Positions 1-9,762 of a DNA stretch of 64,000 nt are shown piece by piece. Source of the stretch: Desulfatibacillum alkenivorans DSM 16219 (lineage in GTDB: Bacteria; Desulfobacterota; Desulfobacteria; Desulfobacterales; Desulfatibacillaceae). The stretch spans positions 1 to 64,000 of the forward strand of contig NZ_FQZU01000006.1 of the NCBI RefSeq assembly GCF_900142135.1, read 5' to 3'. The first letter of the stretch is position 1. Every line of letters starts with the position of its first letter. The position numbers were made by a program, and so were the translations under genes. The notes beneath the pieces were generated by a model, which saw only the letters and a list, made by a program, of their open reading frames with translations, ran no database searches and was not told the origin of the DNA.

Positions 1-187
1 GAAAAGTTCTTTGCGGAGCTTACTTTCAAGAAAGCGATTCGCCGAAGGCTCTAATCACCTGCGCGGAGCGCCATTGAAAAGTTTTGATCAAACTTTTTGC
101 CGCGTCGCGGCGTATAGAAAAAGAGTTTGCCGCCGGAGGCGCAGTTCGCAGTTCGTCTTTTCCGCAGTTCATCAGTTCAGTAGTTCC
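1..187. other. Intergenic edge, no gene seen
   Basis: No coding region is supported here. An inverted repeat lies at 77-97 (arms AAAAGTTT and AAACTTTT around TGATC). It could act as a weak terminator for the leftward amine oxidase gene that ends at 188. Short CAGTTC-type direct repeats occur around 139-184. Confidence 0.4.
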
Positions 188-1273
188 TTAGTTTTGAATT
201 ATGGCGGCAACGGCCCGTTCCGCGCTGGACAGGGCGCCTTCCAGGTATCCGCCGTAGTAGTCGGCGGTTTCGCTGCCGGCGAAGTGGAAAGAGCCGTCCC
301 AGATGCTTGTTTTTCCTCCTGGCGGATGGAATTCAGGGTGGTTATGGGCGGAGCGCTGGTCGTATTCCGCGGCCGTATACTTTTCCCGGGCCCAATCCTG
401 GTAGTAGATTTTCACCGGAGTTTTTGCGTTTTCTCCGAAAAGACAGGGAAGCTGGGCCAGGACGGCCTGGGTCATGGTTTCGTCGTCCTTGCGCCTTAAG
501 GCGGGGATATTTGAGAAGCCGGTAAGTCCATAGGGCGCGCCTTCCGGGGCGGAGCCGTCGTGAAATTCCCCGATGGGCCCGCACAGGCTGAAGCCCTGGC
601 CGGAAAAGCCCATGCTCAGCCAGTCCGCTTTGTCGTACAGGGCGAAAAATTTGGCGTGCCCGGCCATCCAGGTGCTGGCTTTCAGCATGGCCTGGGTGAG
701 GCCGTAGGATAAATCCGGGGTGAATAAAATGGAGCTGGCCGCCAATCGGGGCGGCATGGCGAGGATAAGGTGGTCCGCCTCCAGCACGCATTGGGGCGCT
801 CGGTCCAGAACTCCCACATGGACCCGGACGCCATGGTCTTGGCGCTGGATTTCGCAGACCGGATGATTCAGGCGGACGTCACTCCGGGGAAGCCGGGAGC
901 ACAGCCCCTTGATCATAGATGCCATGCCGCCTTCCAGCCTGCGGCCGGGGGGATCCATGGGATAGCCCGGAAAGTTTTCCACATGGCCGTCTTTTGCCAT
1001 GAACCGGGCCATGCCTTTTTCAAACTGAGGGAATGATTGAAGCCCCAGAGCCTGGATGAGGGAGACCACCTTGGGGTTCAAGGCCGGCCAGTACCAGGAC
1101 GGCCCCAGGTCCGCGAAAAAGCCCTCATGCTCCGGGCAGAGTATCCTGCCTCCCACCCGGTCCCGGGCTTCCAGGATGGCGATGGCTTTATTTTGCGCCG
1201 CCAGCAGGCAGGCTGCATACAGCCCGCTGAGGCCGCCTCCGATAATTACAACGTCCGTTTTTTCCATGTGCAT
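188..1273 (-). CDS. FAD-dependent amine oxidase / flavin-containing oxidoreductase
   Basis: The 361-residue protein opens with a dinucleotide-binding fold: VVIIGGGLSGLYAA has the GxGxxG pattern at residues 12-17, followed by the RDRVGGRI segment near residue 40, typical of the flavin monoamine oxidase/NAD(P)-binding superfamily. The C-terminus carries the usual second FAD contact (FAGSETADYYGGYLEGA, about residues 330-346). Members oxidise amines or other CH-NH/CH-CH bonds with bound FAD; the substrate cannot be read from sequence. At 361 residues it is shorter than typical monoamine oxidases (about 450). It starts 4 nt after the stop of the upstream gene, so the two are probably co-transcribed leftward. 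A start at the second Met (1267) is also possible. Family is confident, function is not. Confidence 0.85.
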   Translation of the reverse strand: MHMEKTDVVIIGGGLSGLYAACLLAAQNKAIAILEARDRVGGRILCPEHEGFFADLGPSWYWPALNPKVVSLIQALGLQSFPQFEKGMARFMAKDGHVENFPGYPMDPPGRRLEGGMASMIKGLCSRLPRSDVRLNHPVCEIQRQDHGVRVHVGVLDRAPQCVLEADHLILAMPPRLAASSILFTPDLSYGLTQAMLKASTWMAGHAKFFALYDKADWLSMGFSGQGFSLCGPIGEFHDGSAPEGAPYGLTGFSNIPALRRKDDETMTQAVLAQLPCLFGENAKTPVKIYYQDWAREKYTAAEYDQRSAHNHPEFHPPGGKTSIWDGSFHFAGSETADYYGGYLEGALSSAERAVAAIIQN

Positions 1274-1277
1274 ATTC

Positions 1278-1808
1278 TTAGAAATTGGAGCCTTTCAATC
1301 TATCTTTTCCCCCAGGCCTAATGCTTGTTTCCGGGGGGGATTCGTCGAGGAAGGCAAGGACCGCGCTCCGGATCTCCTTGTCCCTATTGACTGCTGAAAA
1401 CCCGAAAGCCAGGGGCCAGAAGCGGTCTTCCAAAACCAGAACCAGCCGTGTGGCGCCTCCGCTTTGCTGGGACGTCGGCTTGCATATGACGGCGTCCACA
1501 ATCCGGTTCAGTCTGGCCCTGTCGGATGCGTTGGTCCAAAGGCCGCTTCTCCGCCAGGTCGCCATGCCGGTGGATTTATCCAGTTCGGTGATCGTCTCCC
1601 TGTAAAGGAGCAGCCCGCCGATGATGAAGGCCGGTCCAAGCGCCAGCCCGAACGCGGCGTCCTTTGAGAACGCCTTGCCGCCGAAAGCCAAAGAATACAG
1701 GCTTGCAAGCAAGGCGATGAGTCCGAGAGCGAGGATGAAAGCGAAAACAGCGCGGGGCTTGTTTTCAATGACAAGGCGGGTTGAGGTCTGCTCGACGATT
1801 TTTGTCAT
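1278..1808 (-). CDS. Hypothetical two-TM membrane protein
   Basis: This 176-residue protein has a short N-terminal stretch, two hydrophobic segments (about residues 20-40 and 50-70), then a soluble tail containing ITELDKSTGMATWRR and LVLVLEDRFWPLAFGF. That arrangement (two helices followed by a small beta-rich domain) recalls bacterial PH-like or DUF membrane proteins, but I do not recognise a family. It is the first gene of a probable two-gene leftward unit with the amine oxidase, separated by 4 nt. No catalytic motif is visible. The 213-bp stretch between it and the next gene at 2022 shows no feature. Confidence 0.6.
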   Translation of the reverse strand: MTKIVEQTSTRLVIENKPRAVFAFILALGLIALLASLYSLAFGGKAFSKDAAFGLALGPAFIIGGLLLYRETITELDKSTGMATWRRSGLWTNASDRARLNRIVDAVICKPTSQQSGGATRLVLVLEDRFWPLAFGFSAVNRDKEIRSAVLAFLDESPPETSIRPGGKDRLKGSNF

Positions 1809-2021
1809 GGCTTTGATTGCGCTCCCCGATTTGGATGAAAAAACCTATCCGGCCCATGCCAAACAAATAGGTTGTTATCATCCGCCTTCAGGGAGGGCAA
1901 GTCAATCCCAAGTTTGGGGGCCTTTGCAGCCGGCGTTGAAGGCCCCGCATCAGGGGGGGGCGGCTGGAAGGCTTTGCCTGAAATCCCCGTTTATCCGGAA
2001 GAAAAGAAGAAGATGTGCAGC

Positions 2022-4973
2022 TTAACATAGGTAGGGCGCGAATGGCTGAACCAAAGGCCCTTCGTGCAGCAAGGCTTCAAACTCTTCGGGCGGCAGGGGT
2101 TTGCTGAAGTAATACCCCTGGATGTAATCCGTCTCTATCTTGTGCAGGAAATCCAGTTGATCTTTGGTTTCCACGCCCTCGGCGACCACCTGGATATTCA
2201 GGCCATGGGCCATTTCCACGATCGCCCGCACCAGCATGTTGGCCTGGCGCTCGTCCGGCACGTCGTCCACAAACGACTTGTCTATCTTAAGGACGTCGAT
2301 GGGAAAACGGCGCAGATAAGATAAAGAGGAATACCCGGCGCCAAAGTCGTCCAGGGAGGTCGTTACTCCCATGGCGCGCAGGTCTTGCAGCGTTATTCGT
2401 GATTGTTCAGGGTTTTGCATAAGAACGCTTTCGGTGATCTCCAGTTCCAGAGCGCCGGGAGGCAGGCCTGTTTTGTCCAGGACCTCCCGGACAAGGAGCG
2501 GCATGTCATCTTCGCGAAACTGCCGGGGCGAGACGTTCACGGCCACCTTGACGTCCTTTCCGGAGGCGGTGCGCCAATGCTGGGTTTGCCTGCACGATTC
2601 CTCCAGCACAAAGCGGCCGATGGGGACGATCAGGCCCGTGTCCTCCGCCAACGGGATGAAATCCGCCGGGGACGCCAGGCCGCCGTTGCGCCGCCATCGC
2701 ACAAGCGCCTCCATTCCCATGATGGTTTTATGGGCGGTGATGACCTTGGGCTGATAATGCACGGTTATTTCGTTATTCTGCAAGGCGGTGCGCAGGCTGC
2801 CTAACATGGCCAGTCTTTTGTTGGCCTCTTCGTTCATGGATCGCTTGAAGAACCTGTGTTTGCCCTGGCCGGATTGCTTGGCCTCCCGGCAGGCCACGTC
2901 CGCGTTTTTTATCAGGGTAATGGGGTCCGCCGGCTCCGAACCCTTTTTGGTGACGGCAATGCCCATGGAGGCGCTCAGATAGATTTCCTCATCGTTAATC
3001 CGAAAAGGCTCGTCAAATATTGTGTTGAGCGAATCCGCGGTCAGGGCGGCGTCGGAAGGCGATTTCAGGCCTGTTTGCACCAGAACAAAATCGTCGGCGC
3101 CCATTCGGCAGCAGAATTCCCTCCATCCATGGCGCAAAACCAGCCTGTCTGCCGCTTCCTGCAATATTTTGTCGCCTGCGACGTGTCCCAGGGCGTTGTT
3201 TACGGAAACAAAATCGTCAAGATCCAGCACGATGACGGCCAGGAGTTCATCCGCCCTTTCCGCCCGGGCTATGGCCTGTCTCAGATGCTCCGTAAAAAGT
3301 TCGCGATTAGGCAGGTCGGTCAAGGCGTCGTGGTAGGCTTGATGCCGGAGCATCTCCTCCCCCCGGCGTACGTCGGACAGGTCGTGAAAGACCCCCACAT
3401 AACGGGAGGCGACGCCGAAGTCGTCCTTCACCGCCGTGATGGTGGTCCATTGGGGGTAGGCTTCCCCGTTTTTGCGGCGGTTCCAGATTTCGCCCCGCCA
3501 CTCCCCCTTCTCAATGAGAGCATCCCACATTTTTTTGTAAAAATCATCGTCCTGCCGGTCGGATTTCAGGATGCTCGGATTTTCCCCCAAGGCTTCCCCG
3601 GCCGAGTATCCGGTGATATTGCTGAAGGCCTTGTTGGTGGAAAGGATCTTTCCGTCCTGATCGGTCACCACCACCCCTTCCAGAGCCTCGTCAAAAACCT
3701 TCTGGGCCAGTTCCAGGCGGTTTTCAAATTGCTTTTTTTGATGGATGTCCACGTGCGTGCCGACCATTCTTTGGGCCCGGCCGTTTTCATCAAACTCCAT
3801 GACGCGGCCCCTGCCCAGAATCCATTTCCAGTCCCCGCCCTTGGTTTTCATCCGGAATTCAACGGAATACGGTTCGCCGCTTTTCAGGTATTTGATCATG
3901 AGCCTTTTGGCCCTGGGAAAATCATCCGGATGCATCAGCATCTCCCAGGTTTCCATGCTGGGCTCCATTTCGTCCGGCTCATAGCCGAGCATGGTGTAAT
4001 AGCGGGGGCTGAAATAGGCCCGCTTCTCAGGGATGCACCAGTCCCAAAAGGCGTCGCTGACCGAGTCTATGGCCAGTTGCATCCGCTCCCTGGAAATACG
4101 CAATTCCTCCTGCACCGCTTTTTCCGCGGTTTTGTCTTCAAAAATGGCCGCGATCTCCCCGCTGGGCAGCTTGTAGACGTAATTTTCCACCCACAGGTCC
4201 ACGCGATGATCGCTATACTGGAACATGGGCTTATGCTCGGGTTCGCCAGTGCGGTAAACCCTGCGAAACACCTCCAGCAGGCCCAGTTTTTCCACGCTCG
4301 GGAACACCTCCTGGACGCTTTTCCCGATAATGTGCTCCCGCTTTAGCCGGCTTGACTCTTCGCCGGCCTTGTTGATTTCCTTGAAAATAAAGTCTCGCCC
4401 GTTCTCACTGGCCGTGTAGACGGCGATGCCGGTGCCGATTCCCTCAAAGATGGTTCGAAACAGGAACTCGCTATGAAAAAGCCGGCGCTCCAAATTCACC
4501 TTTTCCGTGGCGTCCTGATTGCTTCCCCGGCGGCCGATGAATTCTCCCTGATCGTCAAAAATGGGGCTGCAAACGTGGGATATCCAGTGAACCTCTCCTT
4601 TTTGGGAAATGATCCGGAAATCCATGGGCGCGTGGACGGGCCCCGCGTGCATGCAGTTGAGATGCTTTAAAACCTTGTCCCGGTCGTCGGGATGAATGAT
4701 TTTGATGTAAAGATCGGGATCCTCCATGAACTCCCGGGCGGTGTAGCCGCTTATCCGCTCGCACGAAGGCGACACATAAAGGAATGATCCATCCGCGCCG
4801 ATCATGTATTCCCAATTGTGGGAGCCATCCGCAATGGTGTGGTAAAACTGCTTCGGCGTCGGGCGCCGTGCGGATTGCAAGCCTGAATGCCGCACCCGGC
4901 TTTTAAAGGTCTTCTGTTTCGTTTTGGTGACGCCGTCCTCGCCGATTTGCGGTTTTACCATGTGACCAAGCAT
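2022..4973 (-). CDS. Multi-PAS GGDEF/EAL cyclic-di-GMP signalling protein
   Basis: The 983-residue protein lacks obvious membrane segments and is probably cytosolic. Four PAS/PAC-type sensor modules fill roughly residues 40-560 (two contain the HPDD motif typical of PAS_3 folds). A GGDEF domain follows (about 565-725, beginning ALTDLPNRELF), then an EAL domain (about 735-975). The GGDEF signature reads GADDF (near residue 625) instead of GG[D/E]EF, so diguanylate cyclase activity is doubtful. The EAL domain keeps EALVRW, the NVSPRQF segment, ELEITES, the DDFGAG loop and VAEGVE, so it looks like an intact c-di-GMP phosphodiesterase. The degenerate GGDEF may bind GTP and regulate the EAL domain, as in CC3396-type proteins (inference). 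It is transcribed alone, leftward. Confidence 0.9.
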   Translation of the reverse strand: MLGHMVKPQIGEDGVTKTKQKTFKSRVRHSGLQSARRPTPKQFYHTIADGSHNWEYMIGADGSFLYVSPSCERISGYTAREFMEDPDLYIKIIHPDDRDKVLKHLNCMHAGPVHAPMDFRIISQKGEVHWISHVCSPIFDDQGEFIGRRGSNQDATEKVNLERRLFHSEFLFRTIFEGIGTGIAVYTASENGRDFIFKEINKAGEESSRLKREHIIGKSVQEVFPSVEKLGLLEVFRRVYRTGEPEHKPMFQYSDHRVDLWVENYVYKLPSGEIAAIFEDKTAEKAVQEELRISRERMQLAIDSVSDAFWDWCIPEKRAYFSPRYYTMLGYEPDEMEPSMETWEMLMHPDDFPRAKRLMIKYLKSGEPYSVEFRMKTKGGDWKWILGRGRVMEFDENGRAQRMVGTHVDIHQKKQFENRLELAQKVFDEALEGVVVTDQDGKILSTNKAFSNITGYSAGEALGENPSILKSDRQDDDFYKKMWDALIEKGEWRGEIWNRRKNGEAYPQWTTITAVKDDFGVASRYVGVFHDLSDVRRGEEMLRHQAYHDALTDLPNRELFTEHLRQAIARAERADELLAVIVLDLDDFVSVNNALGHVAGDKILQEAADRLVLRHGWREFCCRMGADDFVLVQTGLKSPSDAALTADSLNTIFDEPFRINDEEIYLSASMGIAVTKKGSEPADPITLIKNADVACREAKQSGQGKHRFFKRSMNEEANKRLAMLGSLRTALQNNEITVHYQPKVITAHKTIMGMEALVRWRRNGGLASPADFIPLAEDTGLIVPIGRFVLEESCRQTQHWRTASGKDVKVAVNVSPRQFREDDMPLLVREVLDKTGLPPGALELEITESVLMQNPEQSRITLQDLRAMGVTTSLDDFGAGYSSLSYLRRFPIDVLKIDKSFVDDVPDERQANMLVRAIVEMAHGLNIQVVAEGVETKDQLDFLHKIETDYIQGYYFSKPLPPEEFEALLHEGPLVQPFAPYLC

Positions 4974-5642
4974 ACTCGCCGTTCATCCCTTCCTCAAAAA
5001 AATCCCGCTAAGGTTCAGCCGGCAGGTCCAGCAAGAAGGGCGTCCCATCCGACTTGATTTTCGCAACTGCGTACGCGGCGCCGTCCGAATCCGGCGCACG
5101 AATCCCCTCTTTTAGGCTTTATCGGAACGATCGGGCCTAAATTTAACTGAAAAGCCCCTTTTTTTTGACAGGCGCTATATGCTGTATGACTTTTATCGGG
5201 GATCTCAATAATTCAGTTATGATCACATAATATCCTGTTTTATATGGATTAAATTCTTTTCAAGCGTTTTGGGCCTCGCATGAATCTTTTGCTAATGATA
5301 ATCTTTGTCAATTACTTGACGGGCAGACTAGGCCTTTTTCTTCGGCGCGCTTTGCGAGAAGATTCGTCGTAATAACAAAACATTGAAGCGCCGCTTCCGA
5401 ATCGGCCCTCCCGGGGGTGTTAATAATATGACGCATTAAATACAAATATGTAAAAATTTGTTTGGCCGCCTACCAAAGTGAAAAATAATTGCGCAAATAC
5501 CCGTACCCTTTGTAAACGCAATAAATGCAGCGTGTTACAGAGTAGCTCCCTTCCGGCTTTCAGGAAGGGAAGGGGATCTCTTCGCCCTCCGCCTCCCTGT
5601 GATTTTTTAATAACTCACTGTTAAAACAATGTAAAATTTTGA
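4974..5642. other. Long AT-richer intergenic region with a hairpin
   Basis: No convincing gene is seen between the divergent GGDEF/EAL gene and the chemoreceptor. A perfect 8-bp stem with an 8-nt loop lies at 5547-5570 (TCCCTTCC / GGAAGGGA), with no U-tract after it. The region is much richer in A and T than flanking genes and must hold the promoter of the leftward gene. Confidence 0.5.
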
Positions 5643-5658
5643 TGGCACGCCGCCTGCA
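5643..5658 (+). promoter_or_regulatory. Candidate sigma-54 (RpoN) promoter of the chemoreceptor gene
   Basis: TGGCACGCCGCCTGCA matches the -24/-12 consensus TGGCACG-N4-TTGCA at all but one defined position, with GG and GC correctly spaced. Transcription would start about 12 nt downstream, near 5669, leaving a leader of about 215 nt before the ATG at 5884. No enhancer-binding protein gene is in the window. Assigned by consensus only. Confidence 0.65.
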
Positions 5659-5669
5659 AGGAGGCTTTC

Positions 5670-5726
5670 AAAACCGGACGCCGGTTTTTGCAATAATTGT
5701 GTTCGGACGCCAGGGGGCGTCCTTTT
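5670..5726 (+). promoter_or_regulatory. Two hairpins in the chemoreceptor leader
   Basis: Two perfect stems follow the sigma-54 candidate: AAAACCGG/CCGGTTTT around ACG (5670-5688), and GGACGCC/GGCGTCC around AGGG (5705-5722) followed by TTTT. The second resembles an intrinsic terminator, so the leader could attenuate transcription. Its layout did not match any riboswitch class I know, including the GEMM c-di-GMP aptamer. Function is unproven. Confidence 0.45.
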
Positions 5727-5883
5727 CACCTGGACAAACGGCTTCACAAATATTCCGGCGCAATGCCTCTTGCATCCGGCAATCCTTCCCATTTTTTCAG
5801 GGGGCTTGCGTCGGGCGCGGTCTTTTAAGCGGAATGTTGCAGGCGCCGCCAGCCACCACTAAATTTATGAAAGGAATTGGCGA

Positions 5884-8046
5884 ATGTTGAAAAATATGAC
5901 CGTGGGCAGGAAGATTTTTTTGGGGTTTATTTCCGTTCTTGTTCTTCTTTCCGCGGTGGGTTTTATATCTTATGAAGCGCTCGTGGGAGCTTCCCAAGGA
6001 TTCACTTCATACCGGGAGATGGCGCGGGACGCTAATTTGGGGGGGCAGTTGCAGGCCAACATGCTGATGGTGCGCATGCAGGTTAAGGACTTCCTCATAA
6101 CAGGAAGCGCGGAGCACATCCGGCAGTTTGACGCGTATTGGAACAAGATGGAGCAGTTCCAGGCCCAGGCGCAAAAGGAGATCCTGGACCCGGAGCGCGC
6201 CGCCATGATTGATTCCATTGAAACGCGGCTTGGGGAGTATAAAACGAGTTTCGGTCAGGTCGTGGAGCGCATGAATCAGCGGAACGCCTACGTCAGCGAT
6301 GTTCTGGACCAAAAGGGCCCGTTCATGGAAAAGACCCTGTCAAAAATCATGGTTTCCGCCCATAATGATGATGACGCATCCGCCGCGTACTATACGGGAA
6401 CGGCGTTGAGGGGCCTGCTGCTGGGACGCCTGTATATGGCCAAGTTTCTGAATTCCAATGATCTGAAGGACGTGGAGCGGGTGCAGCAGGAATTCAGCGG
6501 TATGCAGGAGGCATTGGGGATCCTTGACCGGGAATTGGATAACCCGGAAAGACGGGAAATGCTGGCCGCCGTCGCTGCCGCCAAAAACCAATACATAACC
6601 GCGTTTGACAAGCTGGTGCAAGTCATCAAGGAGCGCAATGGGATTATTGCCGATTCTTTGGATCGAATCGGACCGGAAGTGGCTCAGGACATCGAGGACG
6701 TGAAACTTTCCATCAAGGAAGTCCAGGATGAACTGGGGCCGAAGCTCGTGGCTTCCAACAAGAAAAGCCTTTCTCTGATTGTGATTGTGGGGGCGGGCGC
6801 CATCCTGGGCGGACTGCTTTTGGCGTTGGTTATCACCCGGGGAATCACTAGGCCTATTCAAAGGGTGGTGGACTTCGCCGGAAAGCTGCGGGCCGGGGAT
6901 CTTTCGGCCCAGTTGGAGGAAGGCAAGGATGAAATCGGCGTGATGAGTTCGGAGCTCAACTCGGTCGTGGAAGCCCTGCGCCGCAAGGAACGCATCGCCG
7001 CCGCCATTGCAAAGGGGGATTTAAACCAGGACGTAAGCCTGGCCTCGGACAAGGACTCCTTTGGAAAGGCCCTCAGAACCATGGTTTCCAGTCTCAACGG
7101 CATTGTCGGCCGGCTATATGTTGCGGCGGACCAGGTGGACACGAGTTCCAAGCAGGTCTCCGAATCCAGCATGTCCCTTTCCCAGGGCGCCACGGAGCAG
7201 GCCTCCTCCCTGGAGGAAATCACGTCTTCCATGACGGAAATCAGCGCCCAGACCAAGACCAATGCGGACAATGCGGGCGAGGCTTCCAATCTGGCCGTGG
7301 AAGCCACGGGCGCCGCGGAAAAAGGCGTGAGCAGGATGGCGGAGATGACCAACTCCATGTCCACCATCAGCGAGTCCAGCCAGGAGATCGCCAAGATCAT
7401 CAAGGTCATTGATGACATCGCCTTCCAAACCAACCTGCTGGCTTTGAACGCCGCCGTGGAATCGGCCCGCGCCGGCGTGCACGGCAAGGGATTCGCCGTG
7501 GTGGCCCAGGAAGTGCGCACCCTGGCCTCCCGCAGCGCAAAAGCCGCCCAGGGCGTGTCCGACCTGATCGAAAACGCCGTCAACAACATCCATGAAGGGG
7601 CTAAAATCGCCGAAAACACCTCCCAGGCCCTGGACGAAATTCAAAGCAGCGTCTCCAAAGCCGCGAATCTTGTGGCGGACATCGCCGTCAGCAGCAATGA
7701 ACAGGCCAAAGGCATCTATCAGGTGAATGAAGGGCTCTCCCAGATCGACAGCGTCACCCAGCAAAACGCCGCCAACGCCGAAGAAACCTCGGCCGCCTCC
7801 ATGGAGCTGTCCTCCCAGGCCACGGCCTTGCGAGGGGTCCTGGCCTTCTTCCAGACCGGCGCCGCCGCGTCGGGCGAAGCGCCCCGGGCGGCCGCGCCCG
7901 AGGTCAGGCCCTTGGGCATCGCCTCCCAATCCCAAAAAGCCTTGCCCAGAGAGCCTGAAGCCTGGGGCGGAGACTCCCTGGCAAGAAGCCAGGTGCGGCC
8001 GGACCAGTTGATAAGCCTTGATGACAGCGAGTTCGACCGGTACTAG
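5884..8046 (+). CDS. Methyl-accepting chemotaxis protein
   Basis: This 720-residue transmembrane chemoreceptor has an N-terminal helix (about residues 10-30), a helical periplasmic sensor of about 265 residues, a second helix (about 296-320, [14 protein letters not shown]), a HAMP linker (about 322-375) and a long cytoplasmic signalling coil. The conserved hairpin tip [18 protein letters not shown] lies within about residues 510-530 and contacts CheA/CheW. Glu/Gln-rich, Ala/Ser-rich stretches on both sides are typical methylation helices. The C-terminus (DSEFDRY) lacks the NWETF-like CheR tether. The ligand is unknown. ATG is preceded by AAGGAATT. It is monocistronic with a strong terminator downstream and a likely sigma-54 promoter upstream. 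Confidence 0.93.
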   Translation: MLKNMTVGRKIFLGFISVLVLLSAVGFISYEALVGASQGFTSYREMARDANLGGQLQANMLMVRMQVKDFLITGSAEHIRQFDAYWNKMEQFQAQAQKEILDPERAAMIDSIETRLGEYKTSFGQVVERMNQRNAYVSDVLDQKGPFMEKTLSKIMVSAHNDDDASAAYYTGTALRGLLLGRLYMAKFLNSNDLKDVERVQQEFSGMQEALGILDRELDNPERREMLAAVAAAKNQYITAFDKLVQVIKERNGIIADSLDRIGPEVAQDIEDVKLSIKEVQDELGPKLVASNKKSLSLIVIVGAGAILGGLLLALVITRGITRPIQRVVDFAGKLRAGDLSAQLEEGKDEIGVMSSELNSVVEALRRKERIAAAIAKGDLNQDVSLASDKDSFGKALRTMVSSLNGIVGRLYVAADQVDTSSKQVSESSMSLSQGATEQASSLEEITSSMTEISAQTKTNADNAGEASNLAVEATGAAEKGVSRMAEMTNSMSTISESSQEIAKIIKVIDDIAFQTNLLALNAAVESARAGVHGKGFAVVAQEVRTLASRSAKAAQGVSDLIENAVNNIHEGAKIAENTSQALDEIQSSVSKAANLVADIAVSSNEQAKGIYQVNEGLSQIDSVTQQNAANAEETSAASMELSSQATALRGVLAFFQTGAAASGEAPRAAAPEVRPLGIASQSQKALPREPEAWGGDSLARSQVRPDQLISLDDSEFDRY

Positions 8047-8110
8047 CCCCATTCGCCTTTTTGCGGCGGATGGAATCCCGCCTCCGCCTGCTCTGCGGCT
8101 TATTTTCGAA

Positions 8111-8144
8111 AGCCGGAACCCATGCAAAAGGGTTCCGGCTTTTT
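8111..8144 (+). terminator. Rho-independent terminator after the chemoreceptor
   Basis: An 11-bp perfect stem (AGCCGGAACCC / GGGTTCCGGCT) with an 8-nt loop is followed directly by TTTT, 65 nt after the stop codon. Confidence 0.9.
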
Positions 8145-8892
8145 GCTTTGGGGCAGCCTCCAGGATTGCACGCTTCGGGCCGGGTAACGGGCGCTCATGT
8201 CGCCCTTTTTCAAAGAAATACGGCCGGGGGCGTCATGGCGCTTCCGGCGGCCGCAGGCTGCAGGCCCCAGCCTCTGAATGGAATTATTATAATTTGACTA
8301 ATGTGCGGCGGGTAATTTGTTTCTCGGGAGGGGCGAAAAAACAACCGGCGTCGCGGCCTTTGCTGCCGGGCTCTCCTTCTTTGTTCGCTAAATTATATAA
8401 TAAAAATGATTAATTATATTCTTAATTCGAGAGAGGCCCTTGTTTGGGACGGCGGTTGGGAATAGAACCTGATTTTGATATTTTCTATTTAGTCGGGAGT
8501 TTTGATTTGTCAAGAAGGGTAAAAAAAGACTTGACGAAATAAATTCTGTTCATATAGAATTCGAAATGAGCAATATTCATGTCGGCAACAGCCTCTCATG
8601 CCTTGAATAACAGTCTTGAATAACCGGATGGGTCCAAAAACATCCATGCGACTGTTTAAATATCTCAACTTGTTAGTGAAATCAGTGCACATATTAGCGT
8701 CGCCTTATGCAGGCAGGGCAATTGATGTTGAATTGCATTCATAGGTGAACCCGCCCTGGATGATTTCCAGGCGGTCGGGCCGGAAAAAACAGGCGCGGCA
8801 ATGCCGCTCCCTCCCTCCGGCGCCATGAAAGACTCTTCACGACCTCAGGTCCTTATCGGTCAAACGTTGCACCAAGGAAAGGCGCCTGTCCC
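8145..8892. other. Intergenic region upstream of the liv operon
   Basis: No gene is supported in this 750-bp gap. The centre (about 8280-8720) is strongly AT-rich and probably contains the liv promoter, but I could not pick a convincing -35/-10 or -24/-12 pair. A small inverted repeat (GCAATT..AATTGC) lies near 8730-8748. Confidence 0.4.
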
Positions 8893-9759
8893 ATGTTTCT
8901 GCAAATCGTTTCAAGCGGTATAGCCATCGGCTGCATCTATGCATTGATCGCTTTGGGCTTTGTCCTCATCTACAAGGCCTCGGAGGTGGTCAACTTCGCC
9001 CAGGGCGATCTCATGATGATCGGCGCGTTCCTGGTATACAGCGCCGTCACCCATTTTCACGTTCCGTTCATCCCGGCCTTTTTAATCGCCGTCATCATCA
9101 TGGCGGTTTTGGGTAAAGGCATCGACAGGCTTTTGCTCCGCCCCCTTGTGGGAGAGCAGGCCTTCGCCCTGATCATGGCCACCATCGGGCTGGGGATTCT
9201 CATCCGCAGCATCGGCGGCATGATCTGGGGGTACGACACCTTTTCGTTCCAGGCGGGCATCACGGACCGGCCCGTCCGCATGGGATCGGTGGCGCTGTCC
9301 TCCGTCCATATCTGGATCATCGCCGTAACCCTGCTTTTGATCGTGGGGCTGTACTACTTTTTCAACAGGACCAAGACCGGCGTGTCCATGGAAGCGGCGT
9401 CCCAAAACCAGCTGGCCGCCTATCTCATGGGCATTGGCGTTAAAAAGGTGTTTTCCAACATCTGGGCCATCAGCGCCATGGTGGCCACCGTGGCGGGCGT
9501 GCTTTTAACCCCCCTTCAATTCCTGAACTACAACATGGGCTTTGTGGGGCTCAAGGCCTTTCCCGCAGCCGTATTGGGGGGCTTCGGCAGCATTCCCGGG
9601 GCCATTGTGGGAGGCATAATTATCGGGGTTTCCGAGTCCATCGCCGGCGTGTACCTGCCGGAGGGATTTAAGGAAATCTTTGCGTGGATAATCCTGATTG
9701 GGGTTTTGATGATTCGCCCGGAGGGCATTTTCGGGATTCAGGAAAGAAAGAGGGTCTAA
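8893..9759 (+). CDS. livH: Branched-chain amino-acid-type ABC transporter permease LivH
   Basis: The 288-residue integral membrane protein matches LivH: an N-terminal GIAIGCIYALIALGFVLIYKA helix, repeated hydrophobic helices throughout, and the LGGFGSIPGAIVGGIIIGV segment (about residues 230-250) that forms the ATPase-coupling region. It pairs with LivM (3 nt downstream) to form the inner-membrane channel of a HAAT-family importer. First gene of a tightly packed operon livH-livM-livG-livF-binding protein-acyl-CoA synthetase. The partner synthetase suggests the transported ligand may be an organic acid rather than leucine (inference). Confidence 0.93.
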   Translation: MFLQIVSSGIAIGCIYALIALGFVLIYKASEVVNFAQGDLMMIGAFLVYSAVTHFHVPFIPAFLIAVIIMAVLGKGIDRLLLRPLVGEQAFALIMATIGLGILIRSIGGMIWGYDTFSFQAGITDRPVRMGSVALSSVHIWIIAVTLLLIVGLYYFFNRTKTGVSMEAASQNQLAAYLMGIGVKKVFSNIWAISAMVATVAGVLLTPLQFLNYNMGFVGLKAFPAAVLGGFGSIPGAIVGGIIIGVSESIAGVYLPEGFKEIFAWIILIGVLMIRPEGIFGIQERKRV

Positions 9760-9762
9760 GAA

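Noticed and set aside
2856-4346. 496-codon open frame opposite the GGDEF/EAL gene
   Set aside because: It is a shadow of the real minus-strand gene, with no domain signature.
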